A DNA stretch of 64,000 nt from Tenebrio molitor (Eukaryota; Arthropoda; Insecta; Coleoptera; Tenebrionidae): NCBI RefSeq assembly GCF_963966145.1, contig NC_091046.1, positions 46,438,001 through 46,502,000 on the forward strand, written 5' to 3'. Both the position numbers and the translations under genes were made by a program. Under the pieces are notes generated by a model, which saw nothing but the letters and a program-made list of their open reading frames with translations, had not been told where the DNA came from and did no database searches. Shown here piece after piece: positions 33,091-45,206 of the stretch. Numbering within the stretch: the stretch's first letter is position 1; each line of letters opens with the position of its first letter.

Positions 33091-33834
33091 TACCGGGTGA
33101 GTGAAGTTTTACCGCCCCCACGATTAACCCTACTAAAAAATTAGTAAAAATTACGAAACTTTAGGGTTACATTCCTTTGATATAAGACTTCAAATATGTG
33201 TAATCAATTTTCCCTTATCACTTAATTCAGTCATAAAATTAAAAAAATCGATTTTAGTAAAAAAAATATTTTTTTCGTACACGCTTATAATTCACAATTA
33301 ATTCAAAGAACATTTATGAAATTCGCATCAAAATATAATTATTCGTTTTTAAATTATTCTAATTTTAACATTAAAAGCGAAAAATGACCAAGATTTACAA
33401 CTGCAGTGTCATAAATAAATATCTCATTGTTGGGAAACATCTGTTGACCACTTTCCTAGTAATTCTTAAGTCCCTAAAGGGTACCATAAACAACCTATGT
33501 CAACTTCTTTTGTGGAACTGACTGCTCAATTTAATAATAAATCATAGCTAAATTTTGCACTTTAATATCAAATCCCATTTATTTCAAAAACCGGTGATGT
33601 TTTCATGATTTCAATGACACCAAATTTTCCTCAATGTTTGAAAGGACTCTCATTGAAAAATTATGTAAATTAATGAATTAAAACAAAATCTTTACCTGTT
33701 TCATTAAAAATTTTGGAATTTTGTAGATTGTTCTACAGTAATATCTACACAATCATTCCTGAATTTTTTGAGAATTTTAAATTGATTAGAAGTGGGTGTT
33801 TTCGCTCGGGCGATAAAACTTCACTCACCCGGTA
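33091..33834. mobile_element. 744-base MITE with CCGGGTGAGTGAAG ends
   Basis: The left end TACCGGGTGAGTGAAGTTTT is followed by ACCGCCC. The right end, read inverted, is TACCGGGTGAGTGAAGTTTT followed by ATCGCCC. Terminal TA is consistent with a TA target duplication. The interior has no transposase. Confidence 0.75.
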
Positions 33835-33942
33835 CAAGGCAAAAGAAAAGCAATTTGATTTTCTGGCAACTTACAGAGATAAATTTGCATTCTCTCAACT
33901 ATAAAACTGAACTGAAACTAACTTTTATCAATTTGATCCTAC

Positions 33943-34989
33943 CTTCACCTCGACTTGATTCCCAAACCAGCAATACTGAAAAATCTGCACGGAAATGGTG
34001 GCCACGTAGAAGAACAACGAACAAAACTCGCTACTGAGAGGAACAACCTGATCGAAAAAATACAAAACTAGAGAAAAGAAAAATACAATCTTGGACTCAC
34101 CAAAGTCATCTGGAACATCGCCAGTCCTATACACACCGAACTGGTGAAAAATTGCCCGAAAATTACCATTTCAAAACATTTACCGCAATTTTCACCAAAG
34201 CTAAAATTAAAAATTTGCATGATAAAATTGGAATCTCGGTTTAAAATTTCCCTCCTACCGGATGATGTCTTTGTGGTGTTGCAAATAACACAACAGTCTC
34301 TGTTCGAACCCTGAACCAGTAAGATTTTTGGTGTGTCTTAAATTGTCACAGAGGAGGTCGCATTGCGCCCCCAGATACATCACCAGAGCCGCAATGAACA
34401 TGTCAATGTTGACAGCTGCACCAGCCATAAATGCAACACTCATTATCTGGTGTATGTACGTCATTTCATAAATGGGTGATTTCTTGAAGTCGAAGAAGTA
34501 CCAAGCGACGAAAGGAAGTCGTTTCTGCTTTACAAACCCGTCAAAGATGGGGGAAAATGCCCAAAAAAACACAGTCATCACGCAAGAAGAACAAAATACC
34601 ATGTACGTCAACGTCCACTCCTTCTGACACGACTTAGCCAAAACCACTTGCTTGCGAGTTTTGGGCTGGAACAGTTCGCTGTCCAGCTGCACCATCAGCT
34701 CTTTGATCATGCCCATATTTTTCAAAAACGAGTACAACTTCACCAAACAGATCAGTTCAATTCCGTACACGAATATCAGTTCAGTCAACACTTCCAAATC
34801 TGTGTAAACGTGAAAGAGACTCACTGTCTGGAGCGAGGTGTGAGCAATCGCCAACAGATTTATGGCAAGCAGCGAGTACAAAGTGTACCAGTCGGATTTG
34901 TAGTTTTCGTTGCCCTTAGGCCACAGCCCCATCAGTCTTAATACGAAGATGTTGGTTTTGATTGTTACTTTCCAGTCGAATCTTTCCAT
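33943..34989 (-). CDS. OR-10: odorant receptor, exons 1-3
   Basis: Exon 1 34,259-34,989, exon 2 34,101-34,200 and exon 3 33,943-34,047 give 312 codons; introns are 58 and 53 bases. The start is MERFDWKVTIKTNIFVLRLM at 34,989. Loops include LDSELFQPKTRKQVVLAKSC and LPFVAWYFFDFKKSP, then LGAQCDLLCDNLRHTKNLTG and HHKDIIR. Exon 2 is FGENCGKCFEMVIFGQFFTS. Exon 3 is VVPLSSEFCSLFFYVATISV followed by FQYCWFGNQVEVK; the glutamine before YCW and the NQ ending are shared with OR-11. The donor is GTAGGA, weaker than its neighbours. About 110 bases downstream a MITE begins. Confidence 0.9.
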
Positions 34990-36164
34990 GACTGTGCGAC
35001 TTCACAGACTTGAACTTACTGAATGTGGCTGTCGAGACTCGAGGAGCTTCCTTATTTTTTATTAATCGAAGAGTAATTGGGGGTTGAAGCTTTTTGTAAA
35101 AAATGTTCATCCGACTGTTCCCAAGAAAATGGGTGAGCGGCCAGAAAACAGATAATAAGCGGGTTTGGGAGTATTTTTAATTACAGGTTTGACCGGAAAA
35201 TGGATGCATCGTCATTTTGAGAAATATTAATTTTTAATCTTTTGTGTTTCGACACTGTAATTAGAGGGCAATTTCAGTAAATTTTAGTTGAGGTGGATGG
35301 AAGCAACTTCATAAATTAACCATCACGAGGGTGGTACAGTTTTTCAAAATTAATTGTTGCGGGTTTGTTGCAGCTTCAGATGGATTTAAAAATATTTGAT
35401 TTTGTTGTGGACACTGAATAATTAGATAATTTGATGTCAATGCAATTGGCAAGGTGCTGTGTAGATTTGTCGTGGTTGGAAATTACTTAAACATTATTTT
35501 TTTCTAGTGTAAATGGAAGAATATTTTGTTTTATTTTGCTACGCAAGTGGCGACAAGATTTGTGGACAAAGAAAAAAAAGGAAAGGAAATAAAACAACAG
35601 ACATGCAAGAATAGAATGTACGATGAGAATAACCAAAGACATTTATTTTAACGGCAAAGCTATCGAAATTTGTAATTTTACTAACCCGGTGAAAAATTCA
35701 ATAAAGGAAAGTAATAAATAATTGGAATCAAAATGGATGAAAAGAATGTTTTTATTTATTTTGGTTCTTAAAAAATAAAATGTATTTTACTGCACTGTAC
35801 TGTGGAATGGTGGAGGCGCCGGGATAGACAGGTCAGGGCGTTGGTGATGGAATGTTTTAAAACATGAACTGATCGATCACAGTTTCTTCAAGGCGATCAG
35901 TTTTATGAAAATTCTCCCAGTTCTATTTAAGAAGCGAATTGCGAAGAAAAAATAATGCGACCTCATTAAATTCCTGATGTAAGAATCTCTTGGCGGGAGT
36001 AGACAAGAAAATCAAATCCTATGTGGTGGATAAGGGTATAAAAGATGCTTTTGTAAGGGTAAATTAATGTACATTAAAAAAATGTTGTTGCAAAAATAAT
36101 AGTAAACTATGTGACTCAAAATGCCATAACAGTTCATCTTGCGACAACAACTAATTAATTTTCG
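34990..36164. other. Upstream flank of OR-10
   Basis: TTATTTTTTATTAAT at 35,052-35,066, about 65 bases upstream of the start, and GTAATTGGGGGTT just beyond are reduced versions of the conserved upstream words. AATGGTGGAGGCGCCGGG, a perfect copy of the right-half core, is at 35,806-35,823. No gene. Confidence 0.45.
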
Positions 36165-37680
36165 AAAACTAAGAGACTTCGGGGGTGACTGTTATACAGC
36201 AAAAGAAGCACTTTGACTAGAGGAATCCAACAGTGTAAAGTACAAGGGAATAGGCAACTTAATAAGGGAGCAATGGTCAATCGAATCCGCAAATTTAAAC
36301 ACAAAGTAAGAGTTTTTTTTTAAGTTTTCTTGATTTTTTTCGAAACTAGTGGCGCTACTGGGCGACTTTTTACATTAAAAAAAACGTCTTGAGGAGGAGA
36401 ATCCAACAGTGTAATGTTCAATGGAATACGATACTTAGTAAGGAAGCAATGCCCAATCGAATCCGGAAATTTAAACACAAAGAGTTTTTTAAAGTTTTTC
36501 TCATTTTTCTAGAAATCTAAGATAGTTGCGGGGTAACTGTTATACAACAAAAGAAGCGTCTTGAGGGGAGGAATCCAGCAGTGTAAATTTCAAAGGAATA
36601 TGATACTTAGTAAGGGAGAAATGGTCAATCGAATCCGAAAATTTAAACACAAAGTAAGATTTTTTAAAAAGTTTTCTTAATTTTTCTCAAAAACTAAGAA
36701 GGCCACGAGGCGACTGTTTTACAACAAAAGAAGAGTCTTGATGAGGGGAATCCAACAGTGTAAAACTCAATGAAATGCGATACTTAGTAAGCGAGCAATA
36801 CCCAATCGAATCAGAAAATTTAAACACAAAAAGTTTTAAAAAGTTTTTTTCATTTTTCTCGAAAACTAAGAGAGCTGCGGTGTGACTGACATACAACAAA
36901 AGAAGCGTCTTATGGGGAGGAATCCAGCAGTGTAAATTTTAAAGAAATACGATACTTAGTAAGGGAGGAATAATCAATCGAATCCTCTAATTTAAACACA
37001 AAGTAAATTTTTTTTTTTGGTTTTCTTAATTTTTCTCGAAAAATAAGAGGGCTACGGGGCGACTGTTATAAAACAAAAGAAGCGTCTTGACAAAGGGAAT
37101 CCAACAGTCTAAAGCTCAATGGAATACGATACTTAGTAAGGGAGCAATGCCCAATCGAATTCGCAAATTCAAACACAAAGAGTTTTTTTCATTTTTCTCG
37201 AAAACTAAGAGAGTTGCGGGATGACTGTTATACAACAAAAGAAGCGTCTTATGGGCAGGAATCCAGCAGTGTAAATTTTAAAGTAATACGATACTTAGTA
37301 AGGGAGAAATGGTCAATCGAATCCGCAAATTTCAACACAAAGTAAGATTTTTTAAAAAGTATTCTTAATTTTTCTCGAAAACTAAGAGGGCTACGAGGTA
37401 ACTGTTATACAACAAAAGAAGCGTCTTGACAAGGGGAATCCAACAGTGTAAAGCTCAATGCAATACGATACTTAGTATGGTCAATCGAATCCGGAAATTT
37501 TAACACAGAGTAAGATTTTTTTTTCAAGTTTTCTTAATTTTTCTCAAAAACTACAGGAGTTACAGGGTGACAGTTAGCAAACGAAAGAACTGTCTTGATG
37601 AGAGTAATCCAACAGTGTAAAGTACAAGGGAATAGGCTACTTAATAAGGGAGCAATGGTCAATCGAATCCGCAAATTTTT
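36165..37680. repeat. Tandem array, about nine units of about 175 bases
   Basis: The phrase AATCCAACAGTGTAAAG or close variants recurs near 36,224, 36,400, 36,572, 36,748, 36,930, 37,100, 37,262, 37,438 and 37,603. Each is followed by GATACTTAGTAAGGGAGCAA and TCAATCGAATCC. Odd and even units differ slightly (TTGAGGGGAGGAATCCAGCA against TTGACAAGGGGAATCCAACA), hinting at a higher-order dimer. Frames inside are shadows; no gene. Confidence 0.85.
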
Positions 37681-37907
37681 ATTTTTTTTTATCACTTTAA
37701 AGAAAAATGATGTTGGGTTTATTTTCTTGTTTAAAACAATAAAACCTTTTTGGAAGATGTGACTTTACAATTTCTTATTAAAAAAAACCAATGGGCACTG
37801 GGGATTATGAATAATCGCCGGCAAATTTAAAAAAATGCAAGATATTAATTATAATAAGCAATCTTGTTGGGTATTATGTATAATCTCCGGTTATTATTCA
37901 TAATGAC

Positions 37908-38841
37908 TAAGGGCCGGATTTATATGCACTAAAAAGTCGAAATATGCATGCAAGATATGCTTCCGAGAACACAAAATATGCACTTAAGTATACAAAATAT
38001 GCACCTAAATATGCTTTAAAAAATCAAAAGAGGCAAGTTTTTTTAATTTATATGTATTAAAAAATAATACAATTACAATACAATGTTGATTTTATTACTA
38101 TTAAAATGGCAAACAAGATACTTTTCTAAATTTTCTGGAGTAAAATGTCAGACAAAATATTTTTTGTGTTTGGAACATGTTTGACAAAAAATGACTTTCC
38201 CGCCAGCAGTAATATGTTCCGATTTTGATATCCATTCACGAATTTGTTGACTTCTGCACACTTTCACTTTAGGCATTTTGGAAAACTCATATTTTCGATT
38301 CGCCACAAAAAAATTTTCAAAATTTCTCGAAATGACAATTTTAATACACTGAAAATCAACGGTAAAAAATTACCACCACTGGAAACTAAATCTTATTTAA
38401 CAAGAATATATCTCCAGTAAGCTGTTGAACATACGAAAGACGTGATTATGAGAGAAATTGTCATATTTAGACCAAATTGCCAATGCATACATTATATCAT
38501 TTTATTGCAGAATTGTATCGGCACACGGTGGCAAGTGCTCCCCTCTCACTAAACTATACCTATAAACCTGACCAGTCGGCAGTGTCGGCACATTTTTGCA
38601 ACTTCCATATCAAAGGCGGCCTTTTCTTGAAGTGGCTAGACCAGATGTGCGTTTTCCTGGGTTATATGCAAATAAATATGCATTTATTGTAAAATATGCT
38701 TTTATTGATAAATATGCAATAATATGCATAATAAGAATGATGTTATTTTATTTAGAATCATCTGAAACGCCAAGAAATCTTCAAAGTAATCCGAAGCTGT
38801 TTAGCAAAAAAATATGCAAATGCATATAAATCCGGCCTTTA
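37908..38841. mobile_element. Internally deleted hAT element with 8-base target duplication
   Basis: Inverted ends TAAGGGCCGGATTTATATGC and GCATATAAATCCGGCCTTTA differ at one base. ATAATGAC flanks both sides (37,900-37,907 and 38,842-38,849). Subterminal regions are crowded with ATATGCA words. The ends resemble those of the complete hAT at 59,011-61,228 (CGGATTT core, TATGC repeats). It retains a BED-finger exon on the minus strand but nothing of the catalytic domain. Confidence 0.85.
38148..38276 (-). pseudogene. BED zinc-finger exon remnant of a hAT transposase
   Basis: Forty-two codons start MPKVKVCRSQQIREWISKSE and contain FCQTCSKHKKYF before a stop. The opening MPKxK, a tryptophan-isoleucine pair and the CxxC match the first exon of the transposase at 59,479. 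The H-H half of the finger is missing. Non-functional leftover in a deleted element. Confidence 0.7.
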
Positions 38842-38849
38842 ATAATGAC

Positions 38850-39262
38850 CGGTTAAAGTTGATTTGAATTTTAGATTTTTTTTTCTGGAGAGCCAATTAT
38901 TAATCTGGTGTGTTAACAAATAGAGTGATTGTCCAAAAAAAAAAAACAGATTAATAGTAAAACAAACCACGTTAATTTAATATCGAATATTCTCTAGTAT
39001 AGTGTTGTCTCGAAAATTATTTTGTAAACTATTACGAACTAGTTTTTAATTTTGTAGTCGTTATAAGCAACAAATACAATTTTTCACAATCACACAAGTG
39101 TTAAAAATTATTTGTGTATAATTATTTAAAGTAAATATGCAGAGAGAACGTTTAAATATAGTAAAAAGTAGGAAAATGGAGAACTTTATAAACATAGAAA
39201 TGGTGGATGCGCCGGACAAAAGATACAGAATTTTTTCGTAAAAAACGGAACAAAATTCTTAC
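38850..39262. other. Downstream flank of OR-11
   Basis: AATGGTGGATGCGCCGGA at 39,198-39,215 lies 48 bases beyond the exon 3 donor. No acceptor AG precedes it on the gene strand, so it is unlikely to be exon sequence. AT-rich otherwise. Confidence 0.4.
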
Positions 39263-40291
39263 CTTTGATTCCACTTGATTTCCGAACCAACAATACTGGA
39301 AAATTTGCAGCAAGATGGAATTGATGTAAAACAACAACGAGTAAAACTCACTGCTCAGCGGGACAACCTAACTCACAAAAAAACTTCCAAAACTGCCAAG
39401 ACATTTTTTTTAACTCACCAAAGTCAAATGAAACATTGCCAGCCCTATCGACATCGCACTAGTGAGCAGCTGTCCCATTATTATCAAACTAAAGAATCTA
39501 CTGAAATGATCAACAACACTGCAAAACACCACAATCAGACAGTTTCTTCAAATAGCGAGCTTTACGTACCGGAGTATAGTCTTGTGGTGACGAACACACC
39601 TCAAAAACTCTCTACTAAAATCGCATCCCTCAATGTTCCTCAAATTGTCACAGAGAAGCCTACACTGAGCCCCTACGAGCGTCATCAGAGCCCCCAGAAA
39701 CATGTCCATATTGATGGCAGCGACCGACATCAAACCCACACTGACAATTTGGTGCAAATAAGTGAGCTCGTAAAACGGAGATTTTTTGAAATCGTAGGGG
39801 TATCTGGCCAAAAACGGCAACCTTCGCTCCTTCACGGAACCATCCAGAATGGGATAGAAAGTCCAGAAGAAAATATTCGAGACCATGGACGTCGAAAACA
39901 CGGTATAAGTGAGTGTCCACTCTTTCAAGCCCGGTCTGACTAGAGCGACCTGCTCTAAGCTCTTCGGCTGGAAAAGCTCGCACTTCATCTCGGCCATGAT
40001 CTCTTTGATCACGCTCATGTTTCGGACGAAGCAGTAAGCTTTGAACAGGAGCAAAGTCTCGAGACCGTACCTGAATATCACTTCTGTCACAGCTTCCAGG
40101 TCTGTGTACACCGCGAAGAGAGTCCCCGTGAGGACCACCGTGTGCATGGCCATGAACAACAACAACAAAATGGCGGAGTACAAAGTGTAAAAGTCGAATT
40201 GGTACTTTCCGGTTCCTCTGGGCCACAACCCTACGAGTTTCAGCACGAGGATGTTCACTCTGACTGTGTCTTTCCACCGGAAGTTTTCCAT
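39263..40291 (-). CDS. OR-11: odorant receptor, exons 1-3
   Basis: Exon 1 39,570-40,291, exon 2 39,419-39,518 and exon 3 39,263-39,367 give 309 codons; both introns are 51 bases. The start MENFRWKDTVRVNILVLKLV is at 40,291; upstream in-frame sequence offers only TTG. GC content of exon 1 is the highest in the window, and long open frames on the other frames and strand are shadows of it. Landmarks are KCELFQPKSLEQVALVRPGL, LPFLARYPYDFKKSP, VGAQCRLLCDNLRNIEG (arginine for aspartate) and HHKTILR. Exon 2 begins VVDHFSRFFSLIIMGQLLTS, replacing the usual FA. Exon 3 is VVPLSSEFYSLLFYINSILL and FQYCWFGNQVESK with donor GTAAGA. Related to OR-10. Confidence 0.9.
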
Positions 40292-42000
40292 TATTGTCGA
40301 ACAGTACAAGCGAGACTAAGACACTGGGATCTCTCCAACGGGTAAAAATACTTGGAGACATTTTAATGTTTTATGAGTTGTGGTTTGGTAGAAACGAGCA
40401 AGAGATTGGTTCTATCTAATTAATTACGATGGTAATTAGGGGGTAGAAAGTGGATGTTGCGTTTTGTAAAAATGGAGCGGTCCATCTGGACGCATTCTCA
40501 CGAAAAATAACAGATTGTTTGCTGCTGGAGAAAGAACGGAGTAGATAATAAGTGGTTTCGTTCGGGTAATCGTAAAATTAATTGAGGGTTGCGAGAGTCC
40601 TAAAGATTAATTTTTTAGTGTTTTTCAATTTTTGGGTTGTTTATTTTATCGTTGGTTCGGACAGCGCTGTCACTTTTTCTCAATGATGTGCAAAGTAAAG
40701 ATGCATTTGTATTTTTTCTTCAAGAAAATGTTGATGAAAAGAGAGTGTTGTTTAAGTGAATTTATTTGAAGTGTTATTTCAGGACTGGTGTTGAACAGTG
40801 TTGCAGAAATAAAAATCTACGTTGACATCCACAGGTAGAATTTGTGTGGAAAAATGTACTCTAAATATTCAGAAGAGGAAATATACAGAAGTAAAAACTG
40901 CGATTCTAATTTTTTTCAGGGAAATAATTTACCTCAAGTAATTTCCATTTCGACGCTATAGCACGTACATGGTTAATTTACTTTGGTGTTTACCAAGTTC
41001 ACAAGTTTTGTAAACAATTTCTGATATTAAATAAATATATAAAAAGATTCAGTAGTTGGTTATGAAAGAAAGTTTCATCCAATTCGTTCTTGAAAAAATA
41101 TATCTGAAAAATGTTAAAAGTGTGCCAACACAATTCCAATAATAATTAAAAGTTATTTTGTCGTGTTTTAAAGCAGTTGAGATACTCGTAGCATTATTAG
41201 AGTAAAATCGTATGACTGTAGTTCTGAAATCTGCATTTAAATATTTTATAGAAAGGAGGAAGTTTAAATATAAACACGGATATGTTACGTATCGTTTGAC
41301 CTAGGTCAAATTTAAAAACTGCATTTGCTAGGCTTCCAATTGTGACAAATCGACTGTAAAACAATTCCCAACGTTATCTTTAATAATAGTGAAGGAAAAT
41401 GGATTTTTATATTTGGTGAAAATGGTGGAGGCGCCAGGATATTTTTTAAAGTAAACATGATGGTATCAATATATCGCTCAAGTTTCATCGTTTCCAAAAA
41501 CTGCGTTTTATAGATTTTATCGTATCTATAACGACTATAATCACTTAATGTGACACATTTATTGATAATTAATTATGAAGTCCATAATATTCGAATAACT
41601 CAGCTTTCTTAGTTACTTTATACGTTAGTTACTCATAATAATACATTAGTTACGCGCTCATAATACATTAGATACAATGATACGATAAAGCTTGAAATAT
41701 AACTCAAATGTTATGGGATTTAAACAACGCTCGGAAGTTGTGCAGGTGACTCGGCTAATCGCCTCGTCACCTGGCAACATCCTCGCATATTATCTCGTTA
41801 TGTTAATAGCTATTTTTATGCTGCACCGAATGCAAAAAAACTAGATGACTCGATCTCGAACAGTTGCCGGGACAATTGTATTAATTTTTTTGTGAAAATG
41901 ATGGAAGCACTAGGAATTATTTTAAATTAAAATAACAATATCTCCGTTACTCATCCAATGCTTCTGCATGCCCAGTACTAAATAATAATAAATAATATTA
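40292..42000. other. Upstream flank of OR-11 and older copy of a duplicated segment
   Basis: GGTAATTAGGGGGTAG near 40,430 and TCTCACGAAAAATAACAG near 40,498 are the remains of the shared upstream words. From about 41,140 to 41,950 the sequence is homologous to 49,060-49,700 and 57,920-58,740, including the AATGGTGGAGGCGCCAGG core at 41,431. It lacks the 280-base insertion those copies carry. No gene. Confidence 0.45.
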
Positions 42001-42385
42001 TACAGGGTGTCTCAGCTAAGATTTTCGAGCCTAACAACTCAGTTATTTTCCAACGTATTTTTGTGAAATTTAAAATGCAGATATTTTAGACGGTGAAGAA
42101 TAAAATCCCATTAATGCAATCACCCAAGTCTTAAAAACGTAATTTTTACATGCCTTTTTAAAATGTTGAATCAATGACGATTTACATAAAAAATTGACCG
42201 CCAATAAAAAATGCTGTAAGGAAAAACTCGTCCTTGAAAGACGTCTGGTTTGCAAGAAAAAAGCAAAAAACCGTGTTAAACGTGGCTGCAAATGCAAAAA
42301 CGTAGACGCGTATGAAACAAACGCGCAATTTTGCAGAGTTTTCGTCATCCCTTTTCGCAGAAGTGCAGGTGACATATTTGACGTT
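42001..42385. mobile_element. MITE fragment, AGGGTGTCTCAGCTAAG family
   Basis: TACAGGGTGTCTCAGCTAAG starts the copy, which is about 90% similar to 22,276-22,690 by eye. The right end is lost after GACATATTTGACGTTTGTC. Open frames on both strands here are chance. Confidence 0.7.
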
Positions 42386-44165
42386 TGTCTTGCTAACCTT
42401 ACAAACACTTACAAAGTTAAAGACAACATTTGGAGGTAATTTATTATACTGGATGCTTTAATTCTTCCATGAAGGACTAAAACACGATCGGAATATTTTA
42501 GCAAGGTAATTTAGTTCACGTAGGATTCCTGTGTCTTCAAATAAATTGACGACTTTCTTAACCTTACATTTTGTAAAGCCTACATTTGGATAGTGTTCCA
42601 CGAAAAGACGAACTGTGTCAACAATATTGACATTCCTGCCGCTGTAGTCTATTTTTAGAGTATTTTTAATAAATTTTCACAATTTGACGTTTCTAATAAA
42701 GCGCGCCCAATTTTGACAGACTTTAAAGGGTGTACAAAATGTTGCTTGGCAATTAATCATCAATTGTTTCAAAAGGTAACTGCTCAAATACATTCAAATT
42801 TTACATAAAATTTTTAACGACAAAATCTAATCTTTTCGTTGAATCAGACAACTGATTTACTTAACTGTTTGTGTAGACCCCTATTTTTTAATATTTAACA
42901 ATCTAATAATAATGGCGCATAATTTTCGGTAACGGAAACATGTGTTAAAATTACATTTTTTAACTTGAGGTAATTTTATTATTACTATTTGAACCTTCAC
43001 GGTCTAAAATATCTGCATTTAAATTTCATAAAAAAACGAGATATTAGGCTCAAAAGTCTTAGCTGAGACAGCCTATATAATAAAAAAAATAAAACTGCAT
43101 TTTTAATTTTGGCAAAATTGGTAGAGGCGCCAGGTAATTTCTTATCATAAAAATTACTATAACTTCTTTACCACCTATGACAGATCTAATCTGAAAAGTG
43201 GGTTTCATAGAGTGAAGTGTTATGAATCTGCAGAACTCCATGAATGTATCGCCAAGAGCCGAATCATGGAAAATGTCTACTCACATGTTTTCGAAAAATG
43301 ATTGGATCGCTGGTATTTTTTTTATAAAATTAAGATCTCTGGTTTTCAGAATTACTTATGATAAATCTAATGCAAGAAACTATTACGCTATAGTAGTAAT
43401 CGAATAAACTGTTTTAAAAAATGGTGGAGGCACCGAAATAATTTTTTTAAAGACGAAATGTATTGCACTGCTGCAGAATTGACGTAGATCACGGCAAACT
43501 TTATAGAGAATTGGAGATCTAATCGCACCATAGTCACCGGCTGTGTTTGATTTACATACTGTTGCCTTAAAATTTGAAAATTGTAATTGTAATGTAACTG
43601 TAGGAAAAAAATAAATGAGTCCGATTTTTCATTTGTCATCCACTAAATAGATAAAATAGTATACGAGTACATCATTCAGGGTAGAAGGTGTTTTTGTGCT
43701 TCGCCCAGTTGCCAATCTCAACTTCGTCTCGGTCTTTGATCTTTAGGCTTAGCACAAAAAGACTCACTTTTACTCTTTATGACATAATCTGCTACTATTG
43801 ACGGTATCGATAGATTTGCCAGTTGACATTTTCAATACTTGTATTCAAAAAACTAAATTAAAGACATTCTGAGAGCGTTATTAAATATATTGAATCGCCT
43901 CATTTCTAGTTAATCATTCTTATTCTAGACCACAGTCGAGTGATTTTGGAAATTATAATAACAAATTTGTTCAGTATTTTTATTTTTCTAATCACCAAAT
44001 CCGCTAAAATGTAAAAAAAAAACTGGTTAAGAATGGTGGAGGCGCCGGGTTGCACTCAAAATATTTTCAATGAATCTGTCAATTTTGCTGCCCCTTTTTA
44101 AGGTTTTGATATTTTGTAATTATGCAGTAACTATTGTGGTCGATTTAGAAATCGTGTTGACTCAC
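42386..44165. repeat. Left copy of duplicated non-coding block
   Basis: 42,985-43,890 matches 50,800-51,830, starting with a MITE right end (CTTAGCTGAGACAGCC). It contains core motifs at 43,117, about 43,300 (GATTGGATCGCTGG), 43,420 and 44,032, spaced about 120-190 bases within the first three. The hairpin repeat lies at 43,675-43,785. A minus-strand frame 43,388-43,639 after a good acceptor (TTTTTTTCCTACAG) hints at a TM7-like peptide, but the homologous frame at 51.4 kb has a stop. No gene is called. Confidence 0.5.
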
Positions 44166-45206
44166 CCTTGCTTCGACCTCTTGTCCAAACCAACAGTACT
44201 GTAAAGTTTCGACACAAGCTCCGCTCACGTAGTTCATAATAGAAAACCATTCAAGACTCAGCGGTTCCACCTGAATTTCGTTAAATGACCGTCACAATAA
44301 ATAACGTATTTTTAGCATTGATTTTAACTCACCAGAGTCATTTGGAACAAAGCTAGACTCAAAGTCAGCGAACTGGCAACGAATTGCCCCAAGACAATCT
44401 CATTGAAGAAAGTGTTACATTCTTTGGCAAATCTAAAACTGTCTCATTTTTAAATCGAACTGGTTTGAGTCATCCTCGTACTTAACAATTTTCTTGTGGT
44501 GTTCAATACAATCGACTAGTTTTTTATTGAACTCTCTGTCTCCACAATTTTTAAGATTTCTCATGTTATCACTTAAGATGATACATTGGATACAAATGTA
44601 CACCATGAGAGCAGCAATGAACATGTCCATGTTCACAGTCACAATACCCGAAATCCAAACACAGATCACTTGATGGAGATAAGTGATTTGGTAAAATGGT
44701 GTTTTCTTGTAGTCGTACGGATACCAAGCGGGAAACGGCAATCTGTAGTTTTTCACGGTACCATCGAGAATCGGAAAAATAGTGCGAAAAACTACGATGC
44801 AGAGCACCGGAACACAGAACATGAAATACATTATCTTCCACGCTTTAAACAACGGTCGAACCATGGACAATTGTTGGTTATTTTTGGGTTGAAGCTCTTC
44901 ACTTTCAATTTGCAACATCAACCGCTGCAATGTCCCGCTTTTGCGTATGAAGATCAGCATTTTGACACATGTCAACAGTTTTGAGAACATCGAGAAAATT
45001 ATGGTGGTGAGAGTTTGGAGGTTGCGGTAGGCTGTGAGGACGTTTGCCGTTTGAAAAAAAAGATGACTGTTGTAGAAGAGAAAGACGAAAATCATATAGA
45101 ATGTGTAGTTGCTCAGTTTGTACAGCTCAGCACCAGGCCAAAGTCCTACCAGTCTCAGGAACCAGATGTTCACACTTAATGCTGATTTCCACTTGAATTT
45201 TTTCAT
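44166..45206 (-). CDS. OR-12: odorant receptor, exons 1-3
   Basis: Exon 1 44,482-45,206, exon 2 44,333-44,432 and exon 3 44,166-44,270 give 310 codons; introns are 49 and 62 bases. The start is MKKFKWKSALSVNIWFLRLV at 45,206. The lineage is the most diverged of the array: FKW instead of FDW, YICIQCIILSDNM instead of GAQCDILCDNL, HHKKIVK, and a lysine formed at the first junction. Exon 2 is FAKECNTFFNEIVLGQFVAS. Exon 3 is VEPLSLEWFSIMNYVSGACV and LQYCWFGQEVEAR with donor GTGAGT. Its near-identical copy is OR-13. Both sit in the tandem duplication, with the GC-rich core about 115 bases past exon 3. Confidence 0.9.

Noticed and set aside
36165..37680. Considered the tandem array as a CRISPR-like repeat
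   Set aside because: There is no constant-repeat and unique-spacer pattern; the whole 175-base unit repeats, and the genome is eukaryotic.
39275..40361. Long open frames of 222 and 233 codons on both strands over OR-11
   Set aside because: They are shadows of the GC-rich receptor exon in other frames; similar shadows occur over every receptor.
43388..43639. Minus-strand frame after a strong acceptor with LDLQFSIKFAVIYVNSAAVQ, considered as the OR-12 TM7 exon
   Set aside because: The homologous sequence by OR-13 has a stop right after the acceptor, the expected AxYxxxW half is missing, and the segment belongs to a repeated non-coding unit.
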